Shown here in pieces: positions 1 to 13,157 of a stretch of DNA of 64,000 nucleotides. The notes beneath the pieces are model-generated. The model ran no database searches. It was given only the letters and a program-made list of their open reading frames with translations, and had not been told where the DNA came from. Source of the DNA: Zoogloeaceae bacterium. Its GTDB lineage: Bacteria > Pseudomonadota > Gammaproteobacteria > Burkholderiales > Rhodocyclaceae. The number at the start of each line of letters is the position of its first letter. The first letter of the stretch is position 1. The position numbers and the translations under genes were made by a program. Location: NCBI GenBank assembly GCA_024235595.1, contig JACKMC010000005.1, positions 186,001-250,000 of the forward strand. The letters run 5' to 3'.

Positions 1-1402
1 TCGCGCCCTGAAGCTTGAGACCGGGCTCGCTGTCGACATTGGCGAGCCCGAGCGAGCTTCGATGGGGCGGCTCGAAACGGCTGATGATGTCGAAGTAGTT
101 GCGCACGTTCTCGGTCATGATCACCGCCTCGCCACCACGCGCCGGGCCGGCCTTGAGCTGCGCAGCGAAGGCGGGCCTGGACATCAGCGGTAGCACCGAC
201 TTCATGGGCAGCCAGGCAGTGTTGTCCTTGCCGAGCCGCCGCGCGATGGCGCGGGCGCCGTTCATGTGTCCCATGCCGAGGTTGTACGCGGCCACGGCCA
301 TCCAGGTGCGGTCCGGCTCCGGGACCTCCCGCGCCAGTTGATCGCGCAGCATCGAAAAATAGCGGGCGCCGCCCTTTATGCTTTCCCGTGCATCGAGACG
401 GTTCGATACCCGCAGCCGATCCGCAGTTTCGGCTGTCAACATCATCATTCCGCGAACGCCTGTGTATGACGTGGCAAGCGGATCCCATTGCGATTCCTGG
501 TAGGCGATCGACGCGATCAGCCGCCAATCGATGCCGGTAAGCTGTTCGGCTTCCATGAAGTAGCTCTTGTAGCGGGGCAGGCGGGTCTGGATGCGCTGGA
601 GCAATGCTGTAACGTCATCGTCGTCGAGACGTTCGACATGGCCGAAATGCAGGTCTGCCAGACGCGCGAGCAGACCATTGCTGCGGATTCGTGCGATGAA
701 GGCATTGATTTCGTCCACGAAGCGCTTACTGGCATTGTGCGGCAGCGCCCAGGCGATCTCCGACTTGATCTTCAGTGGCATCGCGATCGATAGCTCGGGG
801 TGAAAGTTCGACGCCATGTTGTAATTGACCCTGTCGGTCGCAACAAGGTCGATTTCGCCCCTCGCCACGCGTTCAAGCAGTTCTGCTTCGCCACCGCTGA
901 TCGGGTAGGTGAGTCTCATGCTGGGGATGCGATTCCGGATCGCGTCGAGTGCCTCGGCTGGCACCGAGCCGCGCCGAACGCCGATCCGTCTATTCGCAAG
1001 CTCCTTCTCGGAGGAGAGCTGTCGCGACAAGTTGCGGCCCACCAGGACATACTCGACCTCACGGATCGGCGCCGACCAGATCACTTGCCGGCGCTCGTTG
1101 CGCACCAGCCCGGCTGCCGCGAGATGCATGTTGTTATGGGTCACCGCGTAGATCGAGTCAAGGGAACTGGGCAGCACCGAGAACTTCACCGGTACGCCAA
1201 GGTATCGCCCAAGCTCGAGCAATAGATCGTGCTCGAAGCCGCTTTCCCTGCCGTCTGTGCCGATGCGATAGGAGAGCGCATCGCTGCGTGTTGCCACCCG
1301 CAATTCGCCCAGCTCCTCGTATCCGAGAAGACGCGGCGGCGGAGCCCGCTCGCAACCGGACAGGCTCAATGCAAACATAAGGATGGCGAGACCGTATTTC
1401 AC
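1..1402 (-). CDS. mltF: Membrane-bound lytic murein transglycosylase F (3' end beyond window)
   Basis: Periplasmic, outer-membrane-anchored enzyme that cleaves peptidoglycan glycan strands to 1,6-anhydromuropeptides. The visible 467 codons give a lipoprotein signal ending in a lipobox (LSLSGC, Cys near residue 16), then a family-3 solute-binding-like domain (about residues 30-265), then a lysozyme-like SLT domain with the catalytic motif ESQWDP (Glu303) and the AYNLGMGH motif further on. This two-domain order is diagnostic of MltF, and Glu303 sits near the E. coli position. I chose the GTG at 1402 because it directly precedes the signal peptide. The gene runs off the left edge, so the C-terminus is not seen. 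It is divergent from the AhpD-like gene at 1567. Confidence 0.9.
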   Translation of the reverse strand, partial: MKYGLAILMFALSLSGCERAPPPRLLGYEELGELRVATRSDALSYRIGTDGRESGFEHDLLLELGRYLGVPVKFSVLPSSLDSIYAVTHNNMHLAAAGLVRNERRQVIWSAPIREVEYVLVGRNLSRQLSSEKELANRRIGVRRGSVPAEALDAIRNRIPSMRLTYPISGGEAELLERVARGEIDLVATDRVNYNMASNFHPELSIAMPLKIKSEIAWALPHNASKRFVDEINAFIARIRSNGLLARLADLHFGHVERLDDDDVTALLQRIQTRLPRYKSYFMEAEQLTGIDWRLIASIAYQESQWDPLATSYTGVRGMMMLTAETADRLRVSNRLDARESIKGGARYFSMLRDQLAREVPEPDRTWMAVAAYNLGMGHMNGARAIARRLGKDNTAWLPMKSVLPLMSRPAFAAQLKAGPARGGEAVIMTENVRNYFDIISRFEPPHRSSLGLANVDSEPGLKLQGA

Positions 1403-1566
1403 TGCTTCGGGGCGGGCCAGACGACATGGGTCAGGGGATTCTGTCGTCGGCGGTAGATCGATGCAAGCAATTACTGACTCGATCAGCAATATTTGGGGTC
1501 TCGCGGAAGACCATCGCGAACGCGTCCTGTATATTTGAAAACTCTAATGTATTGGCTGGAGCGACC

Positions 1567-1917
1567 ATGGCTGAAAAATCTTTTGTGCAGATTACGTCCG
1601 ATGTTTCATCCGCGCTGGAAACGATGCGCAAGGAGGTTCCCGACACCATGCAGGGGTTTCACGCACTCTCGAAGGCGGCCCTCAAGGCAGGGGTCCTGTC
1701 GGCTCTCGACAAGGAACTGATCGCGCTGGCGATCGGCGTCTCGTCCCGTTGCGATGCGTGCATCGGCTTTCACGTCAAGGCGCTGATTCGGCTTGGCGTG
1801 ACACGCGAGCAGCTTATGGAAACGCTCGCGGTGTGCACCTACATGGGCGGCGGCCCGAGCCTCATGTACGCGGCCGAAGCGGTGCGTGCGTTCGAGGAGT
1901 TCTCCCCGAAGAGCTGA
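1567..1917 (+). CDS. Carboxymuconolactone decarboxylase / AhpD-like protein
   Basis: Small (116 aa) all-helical protein of the CMD/AhpD family. It carries the CxxC redox signature RCDACIGFHV (Cys62, Cys65, His69) seen in AhpD-type peroxidase partners and in many uncharacterised single-domain CMD proteins. The ATG at 1567 opens the conserved domain; a longer frame begins at 1426 but its N-terminus has no family character. The family suggests a thiol-dependent peroxidase or disulfide-reductase role. No ahpC lies nearby, so the partner is unknown. It stands alone between the divergent mltF and tRNA-Ser. Confidence 0.8.
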   Translation: MAEKSFVQITSDVSSALETMRKEVPDTMQGFHALSKAALKAGVLSALDKELIALAIGVSSRCDACIGFHVKALIRLGVTREQLMETLAVCTYMGGGPSLMYAAEAVRAFEEFSPKS

Positions 1918-1975
1918 ATCTTGTTCGAAGTACTTCACTTTTCCGGCAAATCGTCTAGAATGCCGACCTTCGAGC

Positions 1976-2065
<90 letters not shown>

Positions 2066-2119
2066 TATTTGATTTCAAATCAAGCACTTAAATGAACATT
2101 CGTTCATAGCCCACCAGAC

Positions 2120-2150
2120 AGCCCACCACTTTGGTGGGCTTTGTGTTTTC
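2120..2150 (+). terminator. Rho-independent terminator behind tRNA-Ser
   Basis: AGCCCACC, loop ACTTT, GGTGGGCT, followed by a T-rich tail (TTGTGTTTTC). It lies 55 bp after the tRNA CCA and is well placed to end the tRNA transcript. Confidence 0.75.
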
Positions 2151-2174
2151 AACTCGCCGCCCAGCGGCCGCTTG

Positions 2175-2795
2175 GCCCCCGGAGATCGGATTGTTGAGGG
2201 CCCACCGGTTAGCGAGCACTCCTTCGTGGGCGAGCTGAATCATGCTTGTGGCGCTGTCGCCCCGGACACGCTCCAGCCGAATGCGCTCAAAGCCGCTGGG
2301 TTCATGGATGTCTTCCCCTTGGACGGCCGGCACCTTGGCAGTGTGGCGCTTGCGCCTTTGCCAGCGGCACGTAATTGCCGATCGGTGATGGCCAGATAGG
2401 TCTCCTCGACTTCGACCAAACCATGCAGTCTCTCGCGCTCGGGCCGCACCATGGTTTGGCGAAAGCGGTGAAACATGGCTCACGCGGTCTGACAACACGC
2501 CATACCGAGCATCCGCTGCAAGCCGGGCGCGTTGCACCCCAAGTTTGTGGTTGGCGACATACGAGGCACCGGCCAACCACACGCGCAACGGCGTGCGGGT
2601 CTCCTCAAAGATGGTGCCCGCCGTGTCCGAGTCCTGATTCCGGCAACGGCGACCCATAAGCTGAGTCGGCCAGCTCCTTACGTTGGCTCTTTCGCACAGC
2701 AGGCCGAACAGGCGAAGTCATGTTGCCAGCGGAAATGCTCGATGAAGGTCAAGCCGATTTCTTCGTTCGCGAGCTGGTCCAAAAACTCGTTTCAG
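2175..2795 (-). pseudogene. Decayed IS1595-family transposase
   Basis: Read on the minus strand in three alternating frames, this stretch gives recognisable pieces of an IS1595-type transposase in the right order. There is an N-terminal zinc-ribbon-like piece (HFRWQHDFACSACC, about 2710-2760), the TAGTIFEETRTPLRVW segment (about 2600), the catalytic-core piece VRPERERLHGLVEVEETYLA (about 2410), and a C-terminal piece ending near 2190 (FERIRLERVRGDSATSMIQL). The usual VEVDETY has become VEVEETY. At least two frameshifts and a stop interrupt it, the C-terminal part is missing, and I see no terminal inverted repeats. It is an inactive relic. Confidence 0.75.
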
Positions 2796-2911
2796 GTCTG
2801 GGGGGGTCGAAGCCGGGAATCGAGGTTAGTGTATGTACAAATATACAGTCACTCCGACTCCGTGGAGCTAACTCCATACCCATATAGCCCATACAATCCC
2901 TTTGTCGTGCG

Positions 2912-4354
2912 ATGCGCGTTCGTGTTGTGAAACTCCTCGAGGCGGGCACCCGTCGCTCGTCGGATAGTTGCCTGGCCGATGCAGGCGTGGTCGGTGAACT
3001 CGTGGTGCTGGAGATCCTGGGCCAGGCGCCGATCGTCTTTCACCGCATATTCGTGGATATCATGGGCAGCGTCACCGCGGCGCTGTGGCTGTCGTATGCG
3101 CTCTATGCCCTGGCGAAGCATCCCGAACGCGAGAGCTGGTTCTGGCACACCGCGCGCGACTGGCTCGAATCGACGGGCCTTTCTCGCCGCGAGCAGGAGA
3201 GCGCGCGCCGCGTGCTGGTTGGGCGCAATCTGGTCCTGCAGCAACGCGCGGGAATGCCGGCTCGACTTCATTTCAAGGTGAATCTCGACGAACTCGGCCG
3301 AGGCCTGACCGTTCATCTGGGTGAGCCGGAATCCGCATGGCAATGGGACGACGCGCGCCTTCGTCGCCTGCTCGGCCGGCCGGTCGCTTTCTTCCGGCCT
3401 CTGGCGACCGTCAGCGGCAGTGTGGCGGCCGGCCTGTATCTATCCCACCTGTGCATGGCGATGCGCGCGATGGCGATGCGCGGTGAGCGCTGCGCCGCGG
3501 CGAGTCAGGATGGCTGGATGGATCTGCCGATCCAGGCCTCGGCGCAGCGCCTGTGCCTCGGGGCGAAGAGTCTGCGCAATGCACGGAGCAGGCTCGTGTC
3601 GGGCGGCCTGGTCGAGGTGCGCTGGGCGCGAGGCATGCCGCCACGCAAGCTCACCCGCATCGCCCACCGACGACTCGCGCATCGGCTCAGTCTCCTGAAA
3701 AGCGGTCGTCCCGATGCGAGCACAAGGCCACAAGCCCCTGGAGATGCGGGATTGGCGGAATCGGCCAATCCCAGGATGACCATTGCGCCAAACCGAAATG
3801 GCGCAATCCGCAGTTTCAACCTGCTTGCCCCCAGGTGGGCCTGCACGCACAAGGTCGGCTTCGCTCCGAAGCGCGACGCCCAACCTCGCCACGAAGCATG
3901 GCGGCGCCGATCGGGACGTCCGGGCAAGACCTCAGGAGTGTGGATCGACTGCCGGCGGAAAACGTTGCGGGCTCGGCAGCCGGCCACGATTCGTCGCCCC
4001 GGCGCAAGCCGGGGTCCAGTGTTTTTGATCCTTGCCGCTTCGATCTTGGGGTGCCTTCGGTTGGCGGTGATTGGCCGGGTCTCGCCCCGGCGGGCGAGCT
4101 CCTTTCTTGTGGCGACAAAGAAAGGAGGCAAAGAAGCGCCCCCTGCCGCAGCGCCGGCTCTCGCCGGTTCCCTCGCTCCGCCCGCAGTCGGGCGGCATGA
4201 CTGGAATTCAAGAGCCGGCCACGCGGGCCGCGATCGCTCGGCGCTGCAGCTTGGCGATCGAGGGCGACTGGCCGCCTGTGGCTCGGCTTCGCCATTGCCG
4301 GGCGCATCGCCATCGGCGCCAACACGCAGGGACGCCGTGAAGTGCTTGGCCTGA
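2912..4354 (+). CDS. Phage-like DNA-binding (replication-protein-type HTH) protein, C-terminus running into repeats
   Basis: The first ~285 codons look genuinely coding. Residues ~40-125 (motifs FHRIFVDIMGSVTAALWLSY, WFWHTARDWLESTGLSRREQ, AGMPARLHFKV) resemble the helix-turn-helix module at the N-terminus of many phage and integrative-element replication proteins. Residues ~165-255 repeat the same architecture (VSGSVAAGLYLSHL ... DGWMDLPIQASAQRL ... RGMPPRKLTRI), so the protein carries two copies of the module. After about position 3800 the frame enters the direct repeat and tandem repeat array and stays open by chance to 4354, so the true C-terminus is probably near 3780-3810 or was lost when the repeats arrived. 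No partner phage genes are present. Function is inferred only from the fold-like pattern. Confidence 0.55.
   Translation: MRVRVVKLLEAGTRRSSDSCLADAGVVGELVVLEILGQAPIVFHRIFVDIMGSVTAALWLSYALYALAKHPERESWFWHTARDWLESTGLSRREQESARRVLVGRNLVLQQRAGMPARLHFKVNLDELGRGLTVHLGEPESAWQWDDARLRRLLGRPVAFFRPLATVSGSVAAGLYLSHLCMAMRAMAMRGERCAAASQDGWMDLPIQASAQRLCLGAKSLRNARSRLVSGGLVEVRWARGMPPRKLTRIAHRRLAHRLSLLKSGRPDASTRPQAPGDAGLAESANPRMTIAPNRNGAIRSFNLLAPRWACTHKVGFAPKRDAQPRHEAWRRRSGRPGKTSGVWIDCRRKTLRARQPATIRRPGASRGPVFLILAASILGCLRLAVIGRVSPRRASSFLVATKKGGKEAPPAAAPALAGSLAPPAVGRHDWNSRAGHAGRDRSALQLGDRGRLAACGSASPLPGASPSAPTRRDAVKCLA
3811..3953. repeat. 143-bp direct repeat, left copy
   Basis: Aligns without gaps to 5736-5878. 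Shared blocks include ctgc-tgcccccaggt, gcaagacctcagg and ggatcga. The left copy carries, on the minus strand, a mutated version of the last codons and stop of the VOC gene (DPHS-stop here, DPRA-stop at 5857). With the right copy it brackets the whole repeat array. Confidence 0.8.
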
Positions 4355-5690
4355 AGGTGGCCGGCCACGATTCGCTGCGCAAGCCGGCGCGTCCAGACTG
4401 TTTTGATCCTTGCCCACTCAAGGCGGCGATGCGAAAGGTGATCTTGGGGGCTGCCTTCGGTTGGCGGTGATTGGCCGGGTCGCGGCGCCCGGCTCGGCAC
4501 CTTTCTTGTGGCGACAAAGAAAGGAGGCAAAGAAAGCGCCCTGCCGCAGCGTGGTGGCCGATCAACTTCCTCGCCGAAGATCAAAAAACTCATGACGGAT
4601 GCCGAGCAGGACGTGCTCGCCGAAACTCGCCGCGCGAGCACCTCAGACATCGACGCGACGGCGAGATCAAACGCCGTACCGATGTAGTCGGTATCTTCCC
4701 CAACGAGGCTGCGATCGTGCGCCTCGAAAGCACTGCCGGCTCGGCTTCGCCATTGCCGAAGGAGGTTGGAAACGCTTGCCGTGCCGCCAATTCGGGCTCG
4801 GCAGCCGGCCACGATTCGTCGCCGGAGGCGCAGGCCGACCGCTTTTTACACCACGTCCCGGGACACGATCTTGACTCTTGCCGTTGGATTCGTGGCGTGT
4901 CTTCGGTTGGCGGTGATTGGCCGGGTCTCGCCCCGGCGGGCGACCTCCTTTCTTGTGGCGACAAAGAAAGGAGGCAAAGAAGCGCCCCCTGCCGCAGCGC
5001 CGGCTCTCGCCGGTGCCTCGCTCCACCCACGGCCGGCGGGTCGCGTCGAAACTCGCCCTGCGGGCTCAGACATCGACGCGACAATTCCCGCCGGCCGCGG
5101 GCTGCACTCGGCGCTGCAGAAGGGGAAAGCCACTGCCGGCTCGGCTTCGCCATTGCCGGGAGGTTGTCGTGCCGTGCCGCCAATTCGGGCTCGGCAGCCG
5201 GCCACGATTCGTCGCCCCGGCGCAGGCCGGGGTCCAGTGTTTTTGATCCTTGCTGCTTCGATCTTGGGGTGCCTTCGGTTGGCGGTGATTGGCCGGGTCT
5301 CGCCCCGGCGGGCGACCTCCTTTCTTGTGGCGACAAAGAAAGGAGGCAAAGAAGCGCCCCCTGCCGCAGCGCCGGCTCTCGCCGGTTCCCTCGCTCCGCC
5401 CGCAGTCGGCGGGCCGCGTCGAAACTCGCCCTGCGGGCTCAGACATCGACGCGACAATTCCCGCCGGCCGCGGGCTGCACTCGGCGCTGCAGAAGCGGAA
5501 AGCCACTGCCGGCTCGGCTTCGCCATTGCCGGGAGGTTGTCGTGCCGTGCCGCCAATTCGGGCTCGGCAGCCGGCCACGATTCGTCGCCCCGGCGCAGGC
5601 CGGGGTCCAGGCCTTTGACTCCTGCCGTTGGGTCCGTGGCGTGCCTTCGGCTGGCGGTGATTGGCCGGGACTCTCCCCAGCGGGCCTGGC
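3960..5690. repeat. Tandem array of a ~0.37-0.44 kb intergenic repeat (five copies)
   Basis: Conserved cores start near 4057, 4459, 4903, 5277 and 5649 (spacings ~402, 444, 374, 372). The last copy is cut short, and the two central copies are almost identical. Each full core reads ggttggcggtgattggccgg and then contains the inverted repeat CCTTTCTT-N9-AAGAAAGG, followed by gcaaagaagcgcc. A second shared block (gccggccacgattcgtcgcc) precedes the core at ~3980, 4816, 5198 and 5568, with a degenerate version near 4361. All six frames stay open for long stretches, giving spurious frames such as 4471-5712, 4766-6235 and 3505-4812; their alanine/arginine/proline-rich, mutually overlapping products are not credible proteins. 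This is a non-coding repeat cluster. Confidence 0.85.
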
Positions 5691-5735
5691 GGCGGTTCAA
5701 ACGCCTTGGTAACAGATCGGTACAGGCATGGGTAA

Positions 5736-5878
5736 CAGTTTTGCCCTGCCTGCCCCCAGGTCGCCCTGTACGCACGAGGTCGACTTCGCCCCGAAGCGTG
5801 ACGCCCGGCCCCGCCATGAAGCAGGGCAGCGTCGACCGGGGCGCCCGGGCAAGACCTCAGGCACGCGGATCGACCGCC
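5736..5878. repeat. 143-bp direct repeat, right copy
   Basis: Ungapped partner of 3811-3953. It overlaps the last 22 bp of the VOC gene (stop at 5857-5859), which marks this as the ancestral copy: here the sequence continues into an intact gene, whereas the left copy continues into repeats. Confidence 0.8.
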
Positions 5879-6255
5879 AACACCTCGGCGACGGCGTTGC
5901 CGGTTGCCTGCATGAGTTCGAGCGCCAGGCCGTCCGGCAGCTGCAGCCAGTTGGGTCCTTGGGGCAGCTCCTTGACGCCCCAGCTGGCCGCTTCCTTCAG
6001 CACCGCCTCGAGGTCTTCGACCATGATTCCGAAGTGCGCCAGCCAGCCCTCGGCGTTGCTCGGCGGGGCCTCGAAGCCCGGTGTTGCCACCAATTGCACA
6101 CCCCCCATGGTCCACACCTGGCGGGGGTTGTCGGTTGGTCCGTCGCATTCGCGCAGGGGCATGCCGAGCACTTCGCGGAAAAAGCGGATATGCCAGTGGA
6201 TGTCGTGTACCCGCACCGCGACGTGCTCGAGATAGGATTTTCCGGGGTAGCTCAT
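5857..6255 (-). CDS. VOC (glyoxalase/dioxygenase-fold) family protein
   Basis: 132-aa protein starting MSYPGKSYLEHVAVRV and made of one vicinal-oxygen-chelate domain pair: the betaalpha-betabetabeta pattern HVAVRVHDIHWHIRFFREVL, then HFGIMVEDLEAVLKEA, then LALELMQATGN. His11, His71 and a C-terminal Glu fit the metal-ligand positions of the fold, but the substrate cannot be read from this. I chose the ATG at 6255 because GGAGAG lies about 8 nt upstream; an in-frame start at 6360 would add a tail of no family character. It is the last gene of the long minus-strand run. Its 3' end lies inside the right direct repeat. Confidence 0.75.
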   Translation of the reverse strand: MSYPGKSYLEHVAVRVHDIHWHIRFFREVLGMPLRECDGPTDNPRQVWTMGGVQLVATPGFEAPPSNAEGWLAHFGIMVEDLEAVLKEAASWGVKELPQGPNWLQLPDGLALELMQATGNAVAEVLAVDPRA

Positions 6256-6393
6256 TGCTGTTCTCTCCAAGGTGTTGTTCGATGGGCGAGGGCCGGCAAT
6301 CAAGGCCGGGCTCCTCTGGAAGGCACCCCCGTCGGCGAATGCCTTGTGGGCCCAGGGCATGTCCCTTGCAGCGGCCTTCAGGCCCGCAGGGCG

Positions 6394-7080
6394 CTACAGG
6401 TAGTAGCTGCGGATCGGCGTGAGTGCGTCGTCCAGCTCATAGACCAGCGGTGTGCCGGTCGGGATGTTGAGCTCGAGGATGCCCTCGTCGCTGATCCGGT
6501 CGAGGTGCTTGACCAGCGCGCGCAGCGAGTTGCCATGCGCGGCGATGACCACCCGCTGGCCGCTGGCAACGCTCGGCGCGATCACCTCGTTCCAGTGCGG
6601 CAGCATGCGCTCGACGGTGTCCTTGAGGCATTCGGTGCGGGGCAGTTCGGCCGCCGACAGCGCGCCGTAGCGGCGGTCGTGGGAGGGGTGACGGTCGTCG
6701 CCGGCCTCCAGCGCGGGTGGCGGCACGTCGTAGCTGCGTCGCCACAGATGGACCTGCTCGTCACCGTACTGCGTGGCGGTTTCGGCCTTGTTGAGGCCTT
6801 GCAGGGCGCCGTAGTGACGCTCGTTCAGGCGCCAGCTCGGATGCACTGGAATCCATGGTTGCTCCATCTGGTCGAGCACCTGCCAGAGGGTGTGGACCGC
6901 ACGCTTGAGCACCGAGGTGTAGGCCACGTCAAAGGAGAAACCGGCCTCCTTCAGGCGCCGGCCCGCGTCGGCCGCCTCGGCGCGGCCCTGATCCGACAAG
7001 GGCACGTCGGTCCAGCCGGTGAAACGGTTTTCCTTGTTCCACACGCTTTCGCCGTGGCGCAGCAGCACGAGTTTCTTCAT
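6394..7080 (-). CDS. gpmA: 2,3-bisphosphoglycerate-dependent phosphoglycerate mutase
   Basis: Interconverts 3- and 2-phosphoglycerate in lower glycolysis and gluconeogenesis. The 228-aa length is typical of dPGM. The phosphohistidine motif [10 protein letters not shown] places His9; Glu87 (LNERHYG) and His182 ([11 protein letters not shown]) complete the active site, and [11 protein letters not shown] is the usual dPGM lid motif. It follows ppc with ~100 bp between and shares the direction of eno, gapN, pyk and eda. It supplies the step between GapN's product (3-phosphoglycerate) and enolase. Confidence 0.96.
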   Translation of the reverse strand: MKKLVLLRHGESVWNKENRFTGWTDVPLSDQGRAEAADAGRRLKEAGFSFDVAYTSVLKRAVHTLWQVLDQMEQPWIPVHPSWRLNERHYGALQGLNKAETATQYGDEQVHLWRRSYDVPPPALEAGDDRHPSHDRRYGALSAAELPRTECLKDTVERMLPHWNEVIAPSVASGQRVVIAAHGNSLRALVKHLDRISDEGILELNIPTGTPLVYELDDALTPIRSYYL

Positions 7081-7178
7081 TGCGGTATTCCTCTGTTCAG
7101 TTCAGATGTGTATGGCTAGGGCGGGGCAGCCCGCATCGTGGTCCGCGCGCCGCGGCGGTGCCGGCGCGCTTGTTGTTT

Positions 7179-9976
<2,798 letters not shown>

Positions 9977-9997
9977 GAGCGTATCGATCCAGGGTGT

Positions 9998-10032
9998 AAA
10001 AAAGGCCGGCATCAGGGGGGCCGATGCCGGCC
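9998..10032 (-). terminator. Intrinsic terminator between eno and ppc
   Basis: A perfect 10-bp stem GGCCGGCATC/GATGCCGGCC with a 9-nt loop, followed on the minus strand by an uninterrupted T7. It lies 42 bp after the eno stop and 21 bp before the ppc start, so it can end or attenuate eno transcripts ahead of ppc. Confidence 0.85.
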
Positions 10033-10074
10033 AAGAGGAGTCGCGGTGTGGTGTGGGCTTCGCCTCGTGCGTGG

Positions 10075-11358
<1,284 letters not shown>

Positions 11359-11372
11359 GTCAGTGTCCGTAG

Positions 11373-11432
11373 AAAAAAAAGGGCCGGCGCGCTCGATCGT
11401 GTGGGGAGAGGGGGAGCGAGGCGTGCCGGCCC
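11373..11432 (-). terminator. Intrinsic terminator between gapN and eno
   Basis: GGGCCGGC (11425-11432 on the minus strand) pairs perfectly with GCCGGCCC (11381-11388), followed on the minus strand by T8. The loop is long (~36 nt), but the stem and T tract are strong. It starts directly behind the gapN stop at 11441. Confidence 0.75.
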
Positions 11433-11440
11433 GAAGGGGA

Positions 11441-13078
11441 TCAGAGGATGAAGCGGGTGTTCAGGAAGTTCGACTTGTTGCCGAGCACGATCTCGTCGAG
11501 CAGCTTCTTGGTCGCCTCGGTCTGCTTGGCGGCGACCATGGTGCGGATCGAGAAGGAGCGCAGCGCGTCATGCACCGACAGCGTGCCCTCGGCCGAATCC
11601 TTGCGCCCGACGAAGGGGAACACGTCGGGGCTTCGCTGGCACTGGCAGTTGATGTTGACGCGGCCGACCTGGTTCACCAGCGGATCGACCAGCCTGGCGA
11701 TGAGGTCGGGGTCCTTGCCGAACACCGACACCTGCTGGCCGTGGTCGGAGGTGATGACGTACTGCAGGGCCTCCTCGAGGTCCTCGAAGGGGGCCACCGG
11801 CACCACCGGGCCGAACTGCTCCTCGCGGTACAGCTTCATGCCTTCGGTGACCGGGAACAGCACCGCCGGATAGAACATCGTCTCGACCGAGGTGCCGCCG
11901 CCCGCGTTGAGCACCTTGGCGCCCTTGGCCACGGCGTCCTCGATGCACTCGTTCATGTAGGCGACCTTGCCCATCTCGGGCAGCGGCGTGATCATCACCC
12001 CCTTCTCCCAGGGCATGCCCATCTTGAGCTTGGCGAGCTCGTCGCTGAAGCGGCGCAGGAACTGCTCGGCGATCGACTGGTGCACCAGGATCATCTTGAG
12101 CGCGGTGCAGCGCTGGCCGTTGAAGGACAGGCTGCCGGCCAGGCACTCCCTGACCGTCAGCTCGATGTCGGCGTCGGGCAGGATGATCGCCGCGTTCTTG
12201 GCTTCCAGCCCCAGCACCGCGCGCAGCCGGTTGGTCTTGGGGTGGGCCTTCTTGAGCCCGTCGGCGACCTTGCTGGTGCCGATCAGCGCCAGCACGTTGA
12301 CCTTGCCCGAGGCCATGATGTGCGGCACCACCACGCTGCCCTGGCCATAGACGATGTTGATCGCCCCGGCCGGGAAGGCGCTCCTGAAGGCTTCGAGCAT
12401 CGGGTTGTAGAGCAGCACGCCGAAACGTGGCGGCTTGAAGAGCACCGCGTTACCCATGATGAGCGCCGGGATGAGGGTGCAGAAGGTCTCGTTCATGGGG
12501 TAGTTGTAGGGGCCCAGGCACAGCACGATGCCGAGCGGCGAGCGGCGGATCTGGGCGATCGTGCCGTCGACGATCTGGAAGCGCGAGTTCGAGTTGTCGA
12601 GCTGCTTGAGCTCGGCGACGGTGGCCTTGATGTAGTCGATGGTGCGGTCGAACTCCTTCTGCGAGTCGGCCAGGCTCTTGCCGATCTCCCACATGATGAG
12701 GTTGACGATCTCGGCGCGCCGGGTGACCAGCTGGTTGGTGAAGTTCTCGACGCAGGCGATGCGCTCGGCCACCGACATCGCGGGCCAGGTGCCGCGGCCG
12801 TTGTCGTAGGCCTTGCAGGCGGCCTCGATGGCGGCGTCGGCCTCCTCGATGCCGGTCACCGGGAAGCTGCCCAGCTCGACCGGGGTGAGGGTGCCGTCGG
12901 CGGCGCGGGTGCGCACCGGCGAGAACACCGGGCGGGTCTGGCCCTTCCAGATCTGCATCTGGCCGTTGAGCAGGATCGAGCGCTGGTGGATCGGGGCGTG
13001 GATGCGGCATTCCTCCGGAATCGCGTCCGCCTCGGGGAAGCACTCGCGCAGCGAGTGCTGCAGTTCGGTGGGGTTCAT
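11441..13078 (-). CDS. gapN: NADP-dependent non-phosphorylating glyceraldehyde-3-phosphate dehydrogenase
   Basis: Aldehyde-dehydrogenase-fold enzyme (545 aa) that oxidises glyceraldehyde-3-P directly to 3-phosphoglycerate with NADP+, bypassing GAPDH and phosphoglycerate kinase. The nucleophile is Cys324 ([11 protein letters not shown]) and the general base Glu292 (LGLEAKN); [10 protein letters not shown] and [13 protein letters not shown] are substrate- and cofactor-domain motifs of the long GapN group found in proteobacteria. Start [14 protein letters not shown] at 13078 has an AGGAG-like site (gaggagatc) upstream. Its place beside eda, pyk, eno and gpmA fits a job of carrying Eda's triose phosphate down to pyruvate while making NADPH. 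A related ALDH with another substrate is possible but less likely in this context. Confidence 0.88.
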   Translation of the reverse strand: MNPTELQHSLRECFPEADAIPEECRIHAPIHQRSILLNGQMQIWKGQTRPVFSPVRTRAADGTLTPVELGSFPVTGIEEADAAIEAACKAYDNGRGTWPAMSVAERIACVENFTNQLVTRRAEIVNLIMWEIGKSLADSQKEFDRTIDYIKATVAELKQLDNSNSRFQIVDGTIAQIRRSPLGIVLCLGPYNYPMNETFCTLIPALIMGNAVLFKPPRFGVLLYNPMLEAFRSAFPAGAINIVYGQGSVVVPHIMASGKVNVLALIGTSKVADGLKKAHPKTNRLRAVLGLEAKNAAIILPDADIELTVRECLAGSLSFNGQRCTALKMILVHQSIAEQFLRRFSDELAKLKMGMPWEKGVMITPLPEMGKVAYMNECIEDAVAKGAKVLNAGGGTSVETMFYPAVLFPVTEGMKLYREEQFGPVVPVAPFEDLEEALQYVITSDHGQQVSVFGKDPDLIARLVDPLVNQVGRVNINCQCQRSPDVFPFVGRKDSAEGTLSVHDALRSFSIRTMVAAKQTEATKKLLDEIVLGNKSNFLNTRFIL

Positions 13079-13157
13079 GGTCGGGATCTCCTCGTTCGTC
13101 TCTGTGGGTCGATGTTGGTGTGATTGCGTGTTGGGGCGGGGGGTGCGGGCGCGCGGC

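Noticed and set aside
3970..5610. Possible CRISPR array
   Set aside because: Units are ~370-440 bp with no short repeat/spacer alternation and no cas genes.
4471..6235. 413- and 489-aa plus-strand frames in the repeat array
   Set aside because: They are translations of the tandem repeat in different frames, with low-complexity products and no ribosome-binding sites; part is antisense to the VOC gene.
7145..7172. GC-rich hairpin followed by a T-rich stretch on the plus strand behind ppc
   Set aside because: The T tract lies on the strand opposite to the genes, toward ppc, so it would not terminate the minus-strand transcript.
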